36,186 nucleotides of DNA from Streptomyces sp. NRRL S-337 (GCF_000720175.1 NZ_JOIX01000076.1:1-36186), one strand, 5' to 3'. Numbered from the stretch's first letter, positions 7,120 to 15,771 are shown. The notes: generated by a model from the letters alone, not told the origin. Program-made: numbers and translations.

Positions 7120-8397
7120 GTGACGGCGAAGCAGGACGCGCCACGGCTGTCCGATCTCATGCCGTGGTCCGTGGCGCCGCTGCGGCTCGGCCGTTCCTGG
7201 GTCCGGTCGCCGGATCCGGCGGCGCTGCGGGCCCGTTGGCGGGCGCTGGTGGCCGCCGGGGACACCGCGGACCGCGAGCGCCTGTTCCGGCCGTCCCGGG
7301 CCCGGACCCTGTACTCCGCGGTCGGCCAGCTGCCGGGCCAGCGGACCGCCACCGGGCGGCTGTACCGCGCGGACGGCCCGTGCCCCGAGCCGGTGCGGAT
7401 CCAGCACGGCCCGTTCGACCAGCAGTGGCTGCTGCCCGACCACCGGCTGATCGACGCGGCCCGGCCCGAGCTGTGGCGGGTGGCGGACGCCCGGCAGCTG
7501 TACGCGGTCGAGCCGGGCCGGCTGCCGCAGCCGTCCGGGCCCGCGGTGGTGTGCGCGGCACTGCTGCCCGACGGGCGGTCACCGGCCGGGCGTCCCGGCC
7601 GGATCCATCCGCTCTACCGGCGGCCCGGCGGCCGTGAGCCGAACCTCGCCCCCGGGCTGCTCGCGCTGCTCACCCGCCGGCTGGACCGCCCGGTGGAGCC
7701 GGCGCAGCTGCTCGCCTGGGTGGCCGCGAGCGCCCGGCACTCCCCCGACGGCGCCGTGGTGCCGCTGACCGCCGATGCCGGGGTGTGGACGCGGGGTGTG
7801 GCGCTGGGCGAGCGGCTGCTGTGGCTGTACACCCGGGGCGGGTACGTGCCCGGGGACGGCCCGCCCGAGGGCTGTGCGGGTCCCGGCGGGCGGCCCCGGA
7901 TGCCGGGCGGCCGCCGCCCGTACGTCCGCGCCGCGCTGCCGGCCCGGGGGCTGCCGCGGAGCCTGGCGTACGACCCGGCGGACGAGGCACTGCTGCTCGG
8001 TGACGGCGGCCGGATCTCACCGGTGCCGCAGGGCGCGTGGGACTTCTCGGCGGGCGGGGTGCGGGTGCTGGCGGACTGGTTCGCCGGCCGCACCGGCACG
8101 GCGGAGGACGGTACGGCGACGCCGCCGGAGGCCGGTTCGCTGGCGGCGCTGGGTCCGGCGGACTGGCCGCAGGAGTGGACCTCGGAGCTGCTGGAGCTGA
8201 TCACCGTGCTGGCACTGTTGGCCGAACTGGCGCCGGAGCAGGCCGAGTTGGCGGTGGCCACCGCGGATGCGCCGCAGTTGCCGGCCGGCGAGCTGCGGGC
8301 CGCGGGAGTGCTGCCCCCGCCGTCCTGGGCCCGCCGCCCGGCGTCCGTGCTGGACCACCACGAGGAGGGCCCGGACGGGCAGTTCGCGCTGGTGTGA
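7120..8397 (+). CDS. standalone type ISP restriction/modification C-terminal-domain protein
   Basis: 425 residues from a GTG with a GGGAGGGG site six bases upstream; the open frame runs 29 codons further but without a better start. It reads LSDLMPWSVAPLRLGRSWVRSPDPAALRARW, then FRPSRARTLYSAVGQLPGQ and HGPFDQQWLLPDHRLIDAARPELWRV. I recognise this as the C-terminal domain of type ISP restriction-modification enzymes, which occurs as a single protein in many Streptomyces. The helicase, nuclease and methyltransferase domains of a true type ISP enzyme are absent, so it is unlikely to restrict DNA alone. The MFS gene diverges upstream and a TetR gene converges 62 bp downstream. Confidence 0.65.
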   Translation: MTAKQDAPRLSDLMPWSVAPLRLGRSWVRSPDPAALRARWRALVAAGDTADRERLFRPSRARTLYSAVGQLPGQRTATGRLYRADGPCPEPVRIQHGPFDQQWLLPDHRLIDAARPELWRVADARQLYAVEPGRLPQPSGPAVVCAALLPDGRSPAGRPGRIHPLYRRPGGREPNLAPGLLALLTRRLDRPVEPAQLLAWVAASARHSPDGAVVPLTADAGVWTRGVALGERLLWLYTRGGYVPGDGPPEGCAGPGGRPRMPGGRRPYVRAALPARGLPRSLAYDPADEALLLGDGGRISPVPQGAWDFSAGGVRVLADWFAGRTGTAEDGTATPPEAGSLAALGPADWPQEWTSELLELITVLALLAELAPEQAELAVATADAPQLPAGELRAAGVLPPPSWARRPASVLDHHEEGPDGQFALV

Positions 8398-8459
8398 CCG
8401 CCGCTGGCCGGTGGCCCGTCGCCGGTGGCCGTCCGTCGCCGTGGCCGCTCGGGCCGTGC

Positions 8460-9188
8460 CTACCCGGCGGCCGGGCCTGCGTAGGCGTCGAGGACCCGGC
8501 CGATGAGCCGGTCGAAGACCTCGTCGGGGTCGCCGACCGGTCCGCTGCCGGCCAGCACCCGGGCGATGAGGGGGTACTGGCCGGTGGCCACCGCCGACGT
8601 CAGATAGCCGGCCTGGGCCGCCTGCCGTTGTTCCGGGCTGTGGCCGGATTCCTTGGCGCGCTCGGCGGCCGCCTGCTCGGCGGAGGCCATGGAGACGACG
8701 GTGCCGTTGAGCATCGAGATCAGTTCGAGCTTGAGTGCGTCGTCGAGCCCGGAGTCTTCCAGTACGGCGAGGGAGTGCTCCATGTAGCGCAGCGCGTTGG
8801 GCCCGAGGAAGGTGTGGGACAGCACGGCGCCCGGCAGCCAGGGGTGCCGGCGCATCATCTCGCGGGCCTGGCGGGCGAGCTGGAGCAGATCGGCGCGCCA
8901 GTCGCCGGACGGGCGGTCGGGCAGGCGGTATTCGCCGACGGCGAGGTCGACCATGAGGTCGATCAGGTCGCCCTTACCGGGGACGTAGTTGTAGAGCGAC
9001 ATCGTGGCGCAGCCGACCGCGGTCGCGACCCGCCGCATGGAGACCGCGGCGAGGCCGGACTCGTCGGCGATCCGCACCGCGGCCTCGGCGATCTCGTCGC
9101 GGGTGAAGGCGGGGCGGGGACCGCGGCCGGTCCGCTCGGGGCGTGCCCAGATCACCTCGGGTCCGGCCGCGCGGCCGCTTGCTGCCAT
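8460..9188 (-). CDS. TetR family transcriptional regulator (TetR_C-type)
   Basis: 242 residues from the ATG at 9188, which has a GAGGTG site about eight bases upstream; the frame continues upstream without a better start. The helix-turn-helix (about residues 28-75) reads FTRDEIAEAAVRIADESGLAAVSMRRVATAVGCATMSLYNYV, the Tet repressor-like pattern. The C-terminal portion (PSGDWRADLLQLARQAREMMRRHPWL) matches the tetracycline-repressor C-terminal domain family. An inverted repeat lies 28 bases upstream of the start and could be an autoregulatory operator. No divergent partner gene is obvious. Confidence 0.9.
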   Translation of the reverse strand: MAASGRAAGPEVIWARPERTGRGPRPAFTRDEIAEAAVRIADESGLAAVSMRRVATAVGCATMSLYNYVPGKGDLIDLMVDLAVGEYRLPDRPSGDWRADLLQLARQAREMMRRHPWLPGAVLSHTFLGPNALRYMEHSLAVLEDSGLDDALKLELISMLNGTVVSMASAEQAAAERAKESGHSPEQRQAAQAGYLTSAVATGQYPLIARVLAGSGPVGDPDEVFDRLIGRVLDAYAGPAAG

Positions 9189-9215
9189 GAATCGATCACC
9201 TCGCCACCATCCTAG

Positions 9216-9234
9216 TGACGTGGCGCGCACGTCA
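9216..9234. promoter_or_regulatory. putative operator of the TetR gene
   Basis: TGACGTG (9216-9222) and CACGTCA (9228-9234) form a perfect 7-bp inverted repeat with a 5-base spacer, 28 bp upstream of the TetR start. This is the usual size and place for a TetR autoregulatory site. Confidence 0.5.
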
Positions 9235-9276
9235 GGGGGCGGTGCCGGCCGGCTCCGTAGGGGCGGGCACGAAAAA

Positions 9277-9303
9277 ACCACCCGTCACGTGGTGACGGGT
9301 GGT
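9277..9303 (-). terminator. Rho-independent terminator
   Basis: A perfect 12-bp stem (9277-9288 with 9292-9303) with a 3-base loop is followed on the minus strand by a run of T (the A-run at 9272-9277 on the plus strand). It lies 61 bases downstream of the stop of the minus-strand 87-residue gene. This is the only classical hairpin plus T-tract seen in the window. Confidence 0.8.
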
Positions 9304-9364
9304 CTGGAGCGGACCGGCCGGGCGGGGACGGGCCGGCCGCCCGAGGTGCCGTGTGACGAACGGC

Positions 9365-9628
9365 TCAGCCGTGTCCGCCGAAGAGCGAGCGCCGCAGCCT
9401 GCGCAGCGGTGCGAACAGCGACACCCTGGCGCCGCGGCCGTTCCTCGTACGCAAATGGTCGCGCGCGGTGAGCTCCTGCATCAGCGAGGTCGCGCCTTCC
9501 GCCTCCCGCTGCGGGATGGCGGGGCCACCCAGCACCGCGAGGTGGCGGTCGAGGCGCGCACTGGACGCACCGCTCCCGCAATTGATCGCAGGGACTCTTG
9601 CCCTGCTACGCACTGTTATCTGTTCCAT
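9365..9628 (-). CDS. small conserved-looking protein of unknown function
   Basis: 87 residues starting MEQITVRSRARVPAINCG, from an ATG with a GGGGAG site about five bases upstream. A longer frame exists but this start has the better site. The middle, ARLDRHLAVLGGPAIPQREA, then ATSLMQELTARDHL, looks conserved in character, and the C-terminus is strongly basic (PLRRLRRSLFGGHG). It has no signal peptide, membrane segment or recognised domain; the single Cys is near residue 17. A Rho-independent terminator follows the gene, which supports a real monocistronic unit. Confidence 0.65.
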   Translation of the reverse strand: MEQITVRSRARVPAINCGSGASSARLDRHLAVLGGPAIPQREAEGATSLMQELTARDHLRTRNGRGARVSLFAPLRRLRRSLFGGHG

Positions 9629-9792
9629 GACTCTCCCCACCCTTACGAGGGCACCCGGCCCGGGCAGGGTAACCCTATCTCTCTTGGAGGACACGCGTGC
9701 AGACCGGTCAACGGATTCACCTGCCTCGCCATGACGTTGACGCACACCATACGGAATGTCACCTAAAGGCCGTGTCCCAGGGGGAGTTGACG

Positions 9793-9825
9793 GTGCGGAA
9801 GATTCCGGAGGGAGGGCTTCCGCAC
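9793..9825 (-). terminator. terminator-like hairpin after the SGNH lipase gene
   Basis: GTGCGGAAG (9793-9801) pairs with CTTCCGCAC (9817-9825), a perfect 9-bp stem with a 15-base loop, 90 bases downstream of the minus-strand lipase stop codon. It has no T-tract. Confidence 0.4.
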
Positions 9826-9914
9826 GGCTGGCGGGCCGCCCGGTCCGCCGGGGAGAGACCGGGATCTCACGGACACTCCCCGGCGCCCGGGACGCGCCCC
9901 CCGGGTGCGGTTCC

Positions 9915-10721
9915 TCAGGCGGCGGAGCCGAAGACCGGCAGATAGCCGCCGGAGTGGCCGGCGGAGGTCGGGTGGTAGGACTCGTCGACGGGATAGGTCA
10001 CGCTGTGCAGCCAGGCGCTGCCGGAGCACAGCTCGTGGCCGGCGAAGGTGGTGTTGACGTCGGCGAAGGCGAAGCCGTGGTCGGCGGCGCGCTTGGCGAT
10101 GACGCCGTTGATGTCGTCGGCCGCGGCGTCGATGGCGGTGCGGGACTTCTCGGAGAGACCCGCGAAGCAACTCCCGCCGATCTTGTAGAAGCGCGGGTAG
10201 CCCAGGACCACCACGTGCGCGGCCGGGGCCTTCTGGGAGATGGCGCTGTACACGGTGTCGAGCTTGCCGGGGAGGGTGTTGTCGATGTACGTCCTGGCCT
10301 GCGCGACCCGGGCCAGGCAGGCGCTCTCACCCTGGAGCGCACAGGTCGTCATGGTGTCGGCGAATCCGGCGTCGTTGCCGCCGACGGTGATGCTGACCAG
10401 GCCCGTGGAGCTGTTGAGCGGGCCGAGCTGTCCGCTGACAACATCACCCGTTCGGGCGCCGGAACAGGCGGTGAACTGGAACGAGGAGGGGGAGTGCGCG
10501 GCGGCCCACAGGGCCGGGTACGCCTTGCTGCTGCGCTTGCAGGAGCCGCTGGCGCTGTCGTAACTGCCGGCCCCGACGCCCGAGGAGTAGGAGTCGCCGA
10601 GTGCCACATAGCCGGTTGCGGTGGGGAGTTGGGCGGACGCGGCGGCGCTCGCGCCGGTGAGCGCGAGCGCCGTGGTGACGAAGAAGGCGGACGTCAAGGC
10701 CGCGAATCGGGACAGTCTCAT
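9915..10721 (-). CDS. secreted SGNH/GDSL lipase, phospholipase A1-like
   Basis: 268-residue precursor. Residues 1 to about 30 are a Sec signal peptide (MRLSRF, hydrophobic core, ASAAASA). The mature enzyme shows block I YVALGDSYSSG with the nucleophile Ser44, block III GGND at 114-117, and block V ESYHPT with catalytic His250. Six cysteines suit an extracellular disulfide-bonded fold. Overall wording (GAGSYDSASGSCKR, AYPALWAAAHSPSSF, GYPRFYKIGG) is very close to what I recall of Streptomyces albidoflavus phospholipase A1. The start has an AAGGGAGG site. It lies downstream of the DUF1275 gene on the same strand, with 140 bases between them. Probable role: extracellular lipid or ester hydrolysis. 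Confidence 0.93.
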   Translation of the reverse strand: MRLSRFAALTSAFFVTTALALTGASAAASAQLPTATGYVALGDSYSSGVGAGSYDSASGSCKRSSKAYPALWAAAHSPSSFQFTACSGARTGDVVSGQLGPLNSSTGLVSITVGGNDAGFADTMTTCALQGESACLARVAQARTYIDNTLPGKLDTVYSAISQKAPAAHVVVLGYPRFYKIGGSCFAGLSEKSRTAIDAAADDINGVIAKRAADHGFAFADVNTTFAGHELCSGSAWLHSVTYPVDESYHPTSAGHSGGYLPVFGSAA

Positions 10722-10861
10722 GGAACCTCCCTTAGCAGGATCTCTGCCACATCCGTCGTAGCAAGACTCGCGGGTAACCGGAAGTGTCCATGCCAAAGGT
10801 AGTTTTATGTTCACGGTAAATGTGCCGATGCGGGCGGATGTTCACCGCCCTGTCCTTGCCG

Positions 10862-11572
10862 CTAGCCCTCGGCGTGGTGCTCGCTGCGGACCAGTGCGGG
10901 CACCACCGCCGCGGTGCCCGCCAGGAACGCCGCCACGAGCAGGATCACCAGCGCCGGCCGGGTGCCCAGGCCGAGCAGCGCGGCCCCGAGCAGCCCGCCC
11001 GCGAACATCGCGCCCACCGAGAGCAGGCGCCGGACCGCCGTCCGGCCGCCGTGTCCCAGCCGCTTGTCGTGCCCCAGCACCGAACCGCTGACCAGCGCCG
11101 TCATCGTGCGGGTGGCCACGGTGGTGGTGAGGTCGGGCGGGGCGGAGCGCATGGCGGTGACGTTGCGCATGCCCATCGCCAGGGCCATCAGCCCGATGAC
11201 CGCGTAGCGCCGGCCCGGTGGCAGTCCGGGGGCCGGATCCATCCCCCAGGCGACCACCGCCGCACCGGCCAGCAGGGCCGCCTCGGTGAACAGGCCGGCC
11301 GGGAACCACTGCTGCTCCCGCGCGGCCAGCCCGGACTCCCACCGGGCGCCGAGGGCCGCGCCCACGGCGAAGGAACCGAGCGAGACGGCCGTCGCCAGCA
11401 CGGGCAGCCCGCCCTGGCCCGCCACACCGAAGCCGAGGAAGAGCAGATTGCCGGTCTGCATGGCGGAGAAGACCTGACCGATCGTCAGAAACGTGACCGC
11501 GTCCACCACGCCGGTGGCCACGGTCAGGCACACCATGACCACCGTCAGGGCGATTCCGCTCGGCGGCTCCAC
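10862..11572 (-). CDS. DUF1275 (YoaK family) membrane protein
   Basis: 236 residues from a GTG at 11572 preceded by AAGGAG eight bases away; longer starts (to 11767) lack a good site and would exceed the family length. About six membrane segments. The signature GVVDAVTFLTIGQVFSAMQTGN near residue 20 and the later MALAMGMRNVTAMRSAPPDLTTT are diagnostic of DUF1275, an integral membrane family of unknown substrate. It is divergent from the glycan-region membrane gene at 11794. Confidence 0.88.
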   Translation of the reverse strand: MEPPSGIALTVVMVCLTVATGVVDAVTFLTIGQVFSAMQTGNLLFLGFGVAGQGGLPVLATAVSLGSFAVGAALGARWESGLAAREQQWFPAGLFTEAALLAGAAVVAWGMDPAPGLPPGRRYAVIGLMALAMGMRNVTAMRSAPPDLTTTVATRTMTALVSGSVLGHDKRLGHGGRTAVRRLLSVGAMFAGGLLGAALLGLGTRPALVILLVAAFLAGTAAVVPALVRSEHHAEG

Positions 11573-11793
11573 GGGCCCGGCTCCTTCCCGCGGGCATGTC
11601 ACCTCGCGCTCTCGCCCCCAGTCTGCGCGGGCCCGGCCCCCGGCCACGGTCATTGCGCCGTCTGTGGGCGGCCCGACGGCCCCTCCCACCGCCCGGGTTG
11701 CGGCCATTTCCGGCCTTCTTCGTGCCTTGACGGTGCTCCGGGCGTTACGCGACATTGAGCCCGGCATCCGGCCGGGGGAGGGCAGAGCCGCTC

Positions 11794-12237
11794 ATGCAGA
11801 CGGACACCATCCGGGGCGACGGGCCGTACGAGCCGTCCCCGCCCGGCGCACCGCCCACGGCACACGCACCGCCGGGCGGCGTGGCCCGGTCGCTGGCCCT
11901 GGGTGCCGCAGTCTCGGCGGGCGCGATGGGGGCGGTGCTGGCGCTGACCGGTCTCGATTCGCCGTTGCGCGCGCCGTTCACGCTCTTCTTCCTCCTGATG
12001 GCGCCGGCCGGGGCGCTCGCGGTGGCGCTCGGGCGGATGGATCCGCTCGGCCGGGCGGTGGTGGCCGGCGCCGGGGCGCTCGCCGTCGACCTGCTGGTGG
12101 CACAGGCGATGCTGGCGCTGCATCTGTGGTCGGTGCGCGGCGGGGTGCTCGCCGTGGCGGCGTTCAGCGGGGTGCTGCTGCTGGGCTGCGCGCTACGGCG
12201 CCGGACCGGCCGGACGCGGGCACGCCGTACCGACTGA
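11794..12237 (+). CDS. small membrane protein at the head of the glycan region
   Basis: 147 residues. A hydrophilic, proline-rich N-terminus of about 40 residues precedes roughly four hydrophobic segments (for example LALGAAVSAGAMGAVLALTG, FTLFFLLMAPAGALAVALG and VRGGVLAVAAFSGVLLLGCAL), and it ends in a basic RRRTGRTRARRTD tail. I do not recognise a family. It precedes the GNAT-like gene by 42 bases on the same strand and may be an accessory membrane component of the glycan machinery. GGGGGAGG lies about 15 bases upstream of the chosen ATG. Confidence 0.7.
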   Translation: MQTDTIRGDGPYEPSPPGAPPTAHAPPGGVARSLALGAAVSAGAMGAVLALTGLDSPLRAPFTLFFLLMAPAGALAVALGRMDPLGRAVVAGAGALAVDLLVAQAMLALHLWSVRGGVLAVAAFSGVLLLGCALRRRTGRTRARRTD

Positions 12238-12279
12238 CCGTCCGGACCGACCGTACGAACAAAGGGGGAGCGCACGGAC

Positions 12280-13374
12280 ATGGAGATCACGGTGCACCGG
12301 CCCGGCGAGCTGACCGGGGACGAACGCGACGCCTGGGCCGCGCTGCAGGCCGGGGCGCGGGCGGCCGGGGCGCCGCAGCTGGCGAACCCGTTCCTCTCCC
12401 CCGCCTTCGCGCTGGCCGTCGGCCGCTGCCGGAGCGGCGTACGGATCGCGGTGCTGCGGGAGGACGGGCGCCCGGCCGGGTTCCTGCCCTTCCAGCGGTC
12501 CGCGCTCGGGGTGGGCCGGGCGATCGGACTGGGCCTGTCGGACGCGCAGGGGCTGGTGCACCGCCCGGGCCTGCGGTGGGACGCCCGGGAACTGCTCCGG
12601 GCCTGCGGGCTGTCGGTGCTGGAGTTCGACCACCTCGTGGCGGGCCAGGACGCCTTCGAAACCCGCTCGTTCGGCCGGTTCGCCTCGCCGGTCGTCGACG
12701 TGGACCAGGGCTTCGAGACGTATCTGGCCGGACTGCGGGCAAGATCGCCGAAGTTCGTCCGCACCACCCTGGCCAAGGAGCGCCGGCTCTGCCGGGACGT
12801 CGGGCCGCTGCGCCACGTCCACGACGAGCGCGACCCGGCGGCGCTGCGCACGCTGCTGCGGTGGAAGTCCGCGCAGTACCGAAGGACCGGCCGCAGCGAC
12901 CGCTTCGCGCACCCCTGGATCGTGCGGCTGGTGCAGCAGTTGTTCCACACACGCACGGAGTCCTGCACCGGGCTGCTGTCCGTGCTGTACGCCGGTGAGC
13001 GGCCGGTCGCGGCACACTTCGGGCTGCGTTCCGATTCCGTCCTCGCCTGTTGGTTCCCGGCCTATGACCCGCAATTCGCGAAGTATTCGCCCGGACTCGT
13101 GCTGCATCTGGGCATGGCACGCGCGGCGGCCGCGGCGTCGCTCGGATATCTCGATCTGGGGCGCGGCGCGAAGGATTACAAGGATTCCCTCAAGACGCGT
13201 GAACTCATGGTGTCCGAGGGGTGGGTGAGGCGACCGCATCCGGCCGTACCGGTGCATTGGGCGCGGCGCGCGCCGGTGCGTGCGCTGCGCAATGCGGTGC
13301 TCGCCCGCCCCGAGTGGTTCGAGCCCGCGGACCGCCTGCTCAAGCGGGTCGGGCGGCTCCGGACCGGACGCTGA
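12280..13374 (+). CDS. GNAT-fold acyltransferase, CelD/BcsL (FemAB-like) family
   Basis: 364 residues, start ATG after GGGGGAG. The C-terminal half carries the typical layout of this double-GNAT family: RSPKFVRTTLAKERRL, then LLRWKSAQYRRTG, LSVLYAGERPVAAHFGLRSD, and the terminal YLDLGRGAKDYKDSLKTRE signature. Members act on cell-wall or exopolysaccharide precursors using acyl-CoA or aminoacyl donors. Position just ahead of glycosyltransferases and a polysaccharide deacetylase supports acyl modification of a surface glycan. A hairpin follows 39 bases after the stop. Confidence 0.85.
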   Translation: MEITVHRPGELTGDERDAWAALQAGARAAGAPQLANPFLSPAFALAVGRCRSGVRIAVLREDGRPAGFLPFQRSALGVGRAIGLGLSDAQGLVHRPGLRWDARELLRACGLSVLEFDHLVAGQDAFETRSFGRFASPVVDVDQGFETYLAGLRARSPKFVRTTLAKERRLCRDVGPLRHVHDERDPAALRTLLRWKSAQYRRTGRSDRFAHPWIVRLVQQLFHTRTESCTGLLSVLYAGERPVAAHFGLRSDSVLACWFPAYDPQFAKYSPGLVLHLGMARAAAAASLGYLDLGRGAKDYKDSLKTRELMVSEGWVRRPHPAVPVHWARRAPVRALRNAVLARPEWFEPADRLLKRVGRLRTGR

Positions 13375-13412
13375 TTCCGGTGCCCGTAAGGCCTTTCGGT
13401 CCGGTATTCCGT

Positions 13413-13429
13413 GGCCTTTCGTAAAGGCC
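13413..13429 (+). terminator. hairpin after the GNAT gene
   Basis: GGCCTTT (13413-13419) and AAAGGCC (13423-13429) form a 7-bp stem with a CGT loop, 39 bases after the GNAT stop. There is no T-tract. A related palindrome AAGGCCTTT lies at about 13388-13396. Confidence 0.4.
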
Positions 13430-13501
13430 CGGGAGGGCGTACGCCGGTGCATGAATACAGGCGTACATCAGTACGCAGTGGCCAATTGCCCTAAAGGGTA
13501 T

Positions 13502-13528
13502 TTGACATGCGACGTCTTGCCTTAGAGT
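13502..13528 (+). promoter_or_regulatory. candidate promoter for the glycosyltransferase operon
   Basis: TTGACA (13502-13507) and TAGAGT (13523-13528) are near-consensus hexamers, but the spacer is 15 bases, shorter than usual. It is the best promoter candidate before the GT2 gene. Confidence 0.4.
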
Positions 13529-13861
13529 CCTCCTCGTCCATTCCGTCGCACTTCATTTCCGACGCACTTCCAGCCGCATCGGACGATGACCGCCGTGCTG
13601 TTCCGGGGGAGGAACAGCCGGCGGAAGCGTCCGGTGCGGTGCGCGGTGGGGGGTCTGGTGCATCTGGTCCTCGCCGGCCGACCACGGTCTGCCGGGGCCC
13701 GGTCACGAGCCGCGCTTTCGTGGTCACGCCTATCGGCTCGCCCTGTCCGCACGGTGCTCCGCGCCGCGCCGGCCGGGGTGCGAACCCCCCTGTCGGACCC
13801 GGATATCAGCACCGACCGCCCGGGGACGGGCGGTCCACCGGACGAGAGGGAAAGAAATCCC

Positions 13862-14674
13862 ATGAGTGCGTTCCTTCGCCCGGCCGATGCGGATGAGCCG
13901 CTGACGCTGCTGCCGGACCAGGCCGTCTACCGTCCCGTCTCCTCGCACCTGGCCATCGCTCCGCCGGTCAGCGTCGTCATCCCGGCGATGAACGAGGCGG
14001 CGAACCTCCCGCACGTCTTCAAGACCCTCCCGGACTGGATCCACGAAGTGGTCCTGGTCGACGGGCACTCCACCGACGACACCGTCCGGGTCGCCCGCGA
14101 GCTGTGGCCGGGCGTCACCGTCGTACCGCAGCGCGGCAAGGGCAAGGGGGACGCGCTGATCAGCGGGTTCGCGGCATGCACCGGCGAGATCATCGTGATG
14201 GTCGACGCGGACGGCTCGGCCGACGGCGGCGAGATCGTCAGCTACGTCTCGGCGCTGGTGTCCGGGGCGGACTTCGCCAAGGGCTCACGCTTCGCCAACG
14301 GCGGCGGCACGGACGACATGACGTGGATCCGCCGGCTCGGCAACCGGATGCTGACCGCGCTCGTCAACGCCAAGTTCGGCGCGCGCTACACCGACCTGTG
14401 CTACGGCTACAACGCCTTCTGGCGCCGCTGCCTGGGCCAACTCGCCCTGGACTGCGCCGGGTTCGAGGTCGAGACGCTGATGAACATCCGGGTGGTCAAG
14501 GCCGGCCTGCGGGTGCAGGAGATCCCCAGCCACGAGTACCCGCGCATCCACGGCGCCAGCAATCTGCGGGCGGTCCGCGACGGGCTGCGGGTGCTGAAGG
14601 TCATCGCCCGCGAACGGGGGGCCGGGCGGAAACGGGTGCCCCGGCCGGCGCTGCTCACCGGGGAGGCCCGATGA
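13862..14674 (+). CDS. GT2 family glycosyltransferase (dolichol-phosphate mannosyltransferase-like)
   Basis: 270 residues. GT-A fold: VSVVIPAMNEAANL (about 36-49), HEVVLVDGHSTDDT, GKGKGDALISGF, and the metal-binding DAD at residues 115-117. RYTDLCYGYNAFWR and GFEVETLMNIRVVKAGLRVQEIPSHEYPR are typical of polyprenyl-phosphate sugar transferases. No membrane segments, so it acts at the inner membrane face or in the cytosol. The frame is open upstream, but the ATG at 13862 starts the recognisable protein. Its stop overlaps the next start (ATGA), coupling it to the second GT2. Confidence 0.92.
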   Translation: MSAFLRPADADEPLTLLPDQAVYRPVSSHLAIAPPVSVVIPAMNEAANLPHVFKTLPDWIHEVVLVDGHSTDDTVRVARELWPGVTVVPQRGKGKGDALISGFAACTGEIIVMVDADGSADGGEIVSYVSALVSGADFAKGSRFANGGGTDDMTWIRRLGNRMLTALVNAKFGARYTDLCYGYNAFWRRCLGQLALDCAGFEVETLMNIRVVKAGLRVQEIPSHEYPRIHGASNLRAVRDGLRVLKVIARERGAGRKRVPRPALLTGEAR

Positions 14675-15771
14675 GCCCCGGCAGACCGGTGGCCGGGCCG
14701 GCGGTGGGACCGGCGCTGCGGATCTCCGTCGTCATCTGCGTGCACACGGAGGACCGCTGGGACGACATGCTGGCCGCGGTGGCCTCGGTCCGCGGCCAGT
14801 CCCACCCCGCCCATGAGGTGCTGCTGGTGGTCGACCACCATCCGCGGCTGCTCGACCGGCTCCGGGAGCACTTCGGGGGCGCCCGCGCGGGCGCGTCCGC
14901 TCCCGGTGCGCCGCCGGTGCCCGTGCTGATCATGGCCAATTCCGGCCCCCGCGGGCTGTCCGCGGGCCGGAACACCGGGATCGCCGCGGCCGACGGCGAG
15001 GTCATCGCGTTCCTCGACGACGACGCGGTCGCCGAGCGGGACTGGCTGCGTCACTTCGCCGCGGCCTACGCGGATCCGGCGGTGCTGGCGGTCGGCGGGC
15101 GCACCGAGCCGGTGTGGGCGTCCGGCCGCCGGCCGGTGTGGTTCCCCGAGGAGTTCGACTGGGTGGTGGGCTGCACGTACCGCGGTCTGCCGCCGGGGAA
15201 GGTGCGGGTGCGCAACGTGCTCGGCGGCAACGCCTCGTTCCGCAGGGTCGCCTTCGACCTCGTCGGCGGGTTCCCGATAGGGATCGGGCGGGACGGTGAC
15301 CGGCGGCCGCTCGGCTGCGAGGAGACCGAACTGTGCATCCGGATCAGCCGCACCCTCCCGGACGCGGTGCTGCTGATCGACGACCGTGCGGTGATTCACC
15401 ACCGGGTACCGGCCGAGCGGCAGCGGTTCGGCTACTTCCGCCGCCGGGCGTACGCGGAGGGCCTGTCCAAGGCGCTGGTCACGCGGAGCGTCGGCGCCCG
15501 GGACGGGCTGGCGACCGAGCGGCACCACACCGCCCGGGTGCTGCCCGCGGGCGTGCTGCGCGGGCTGCGCGACGCGCTGCTCGGGCGCCCGGGCGGTGCC
15601 GGCCGGGCGGCTGCGATCCTGGCCGGCACGGCGGCCGCCGCGGCCGGCTACGCCCGGGGCGGTCTCCGCGCCCGCACGACCTCACGTACACGATCCGACA
15701 AGGGAGTTGATACCTTCCCCGGCGACGGCACGAGCGCCGTGACCGCCGCGCACGAGGGAGCGGCGGTATGA
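14671..15771 (+). CDS. GT2 family glycosyltransferase
   Basis: 366 residues. GT-A features: ISVVICVHTEDRWDDM (about 18-33), GLSAGRNTGIAAADGEVIAF, and an acidic FLDDDAV motif at 115-121. GGNASFRR and GCEETELCIRI are the usual acceptor-side motifs of family 2 rhamnosyl- and glucosyltransferase-like enzymes. Donor and acceptor cannot be told. It overlaps the preceding GT2 by four bases and the deacetylase start by four bases, so three genes form one translationally coupled unit. Confidence 0.9.
   Translation: MSPGRPVAGPAVGPALRISVVICVHTEDRWDDMLAAVASVRGQSHPAHEVLLVVDHHPRLLDRLREHFGGARAGASAPGAPPVPVLIMANSGPRGLSAGRNTGIAAADGEVIAFLDDDAVAERDWLRHFAAAYADPAVLAVGGRTEPVWASGRRPVWFPEEFDWVVGCTYRGLPPGKVRVRNVLGGNASFRRVAFDLVGGFPIGIGRDGDRRPLGCEETELCIRISRTLPDAVLLIDDRAVIHHRVPAERQRFGYFRRRAYAEGLSKALVTRSVGARDGLATERHHTARVLPAGVLRGLRDALLGRPGGAGRAAAILAGTAAAAAGYARGGLRARTTSRTRSDKGVDTFPGDGTSAVTAAHEGAAV

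Larger units (their letters stand above)
13375..13861. other. 487-bp non-coding leader before the glycosyltransferases
   Basis: No convincing gene was found on either strand. It holds a hairpin (13413-13429), a 10-bp palindrome GGCGTACGCC (13436-13445) with further GCGTAC-like motifs to about 13475, and a candidate promoter (13502-13528). The promoter would give a leader of over 300 nt before the GT2 ATG. A 24-codon frame from the ATG at 13451 ends at the TAG inside the -10; it has no good evidence of translation. Confidence 0.5.

Noticed and set aside
13451..13525. 24-codon leader peptide (MNTGVHQYAVANCPKG...)
   Set aside because: The ribosome site is poor and the frame ends inside the predicted -10 of the downstream promoter; no supporting evidence.
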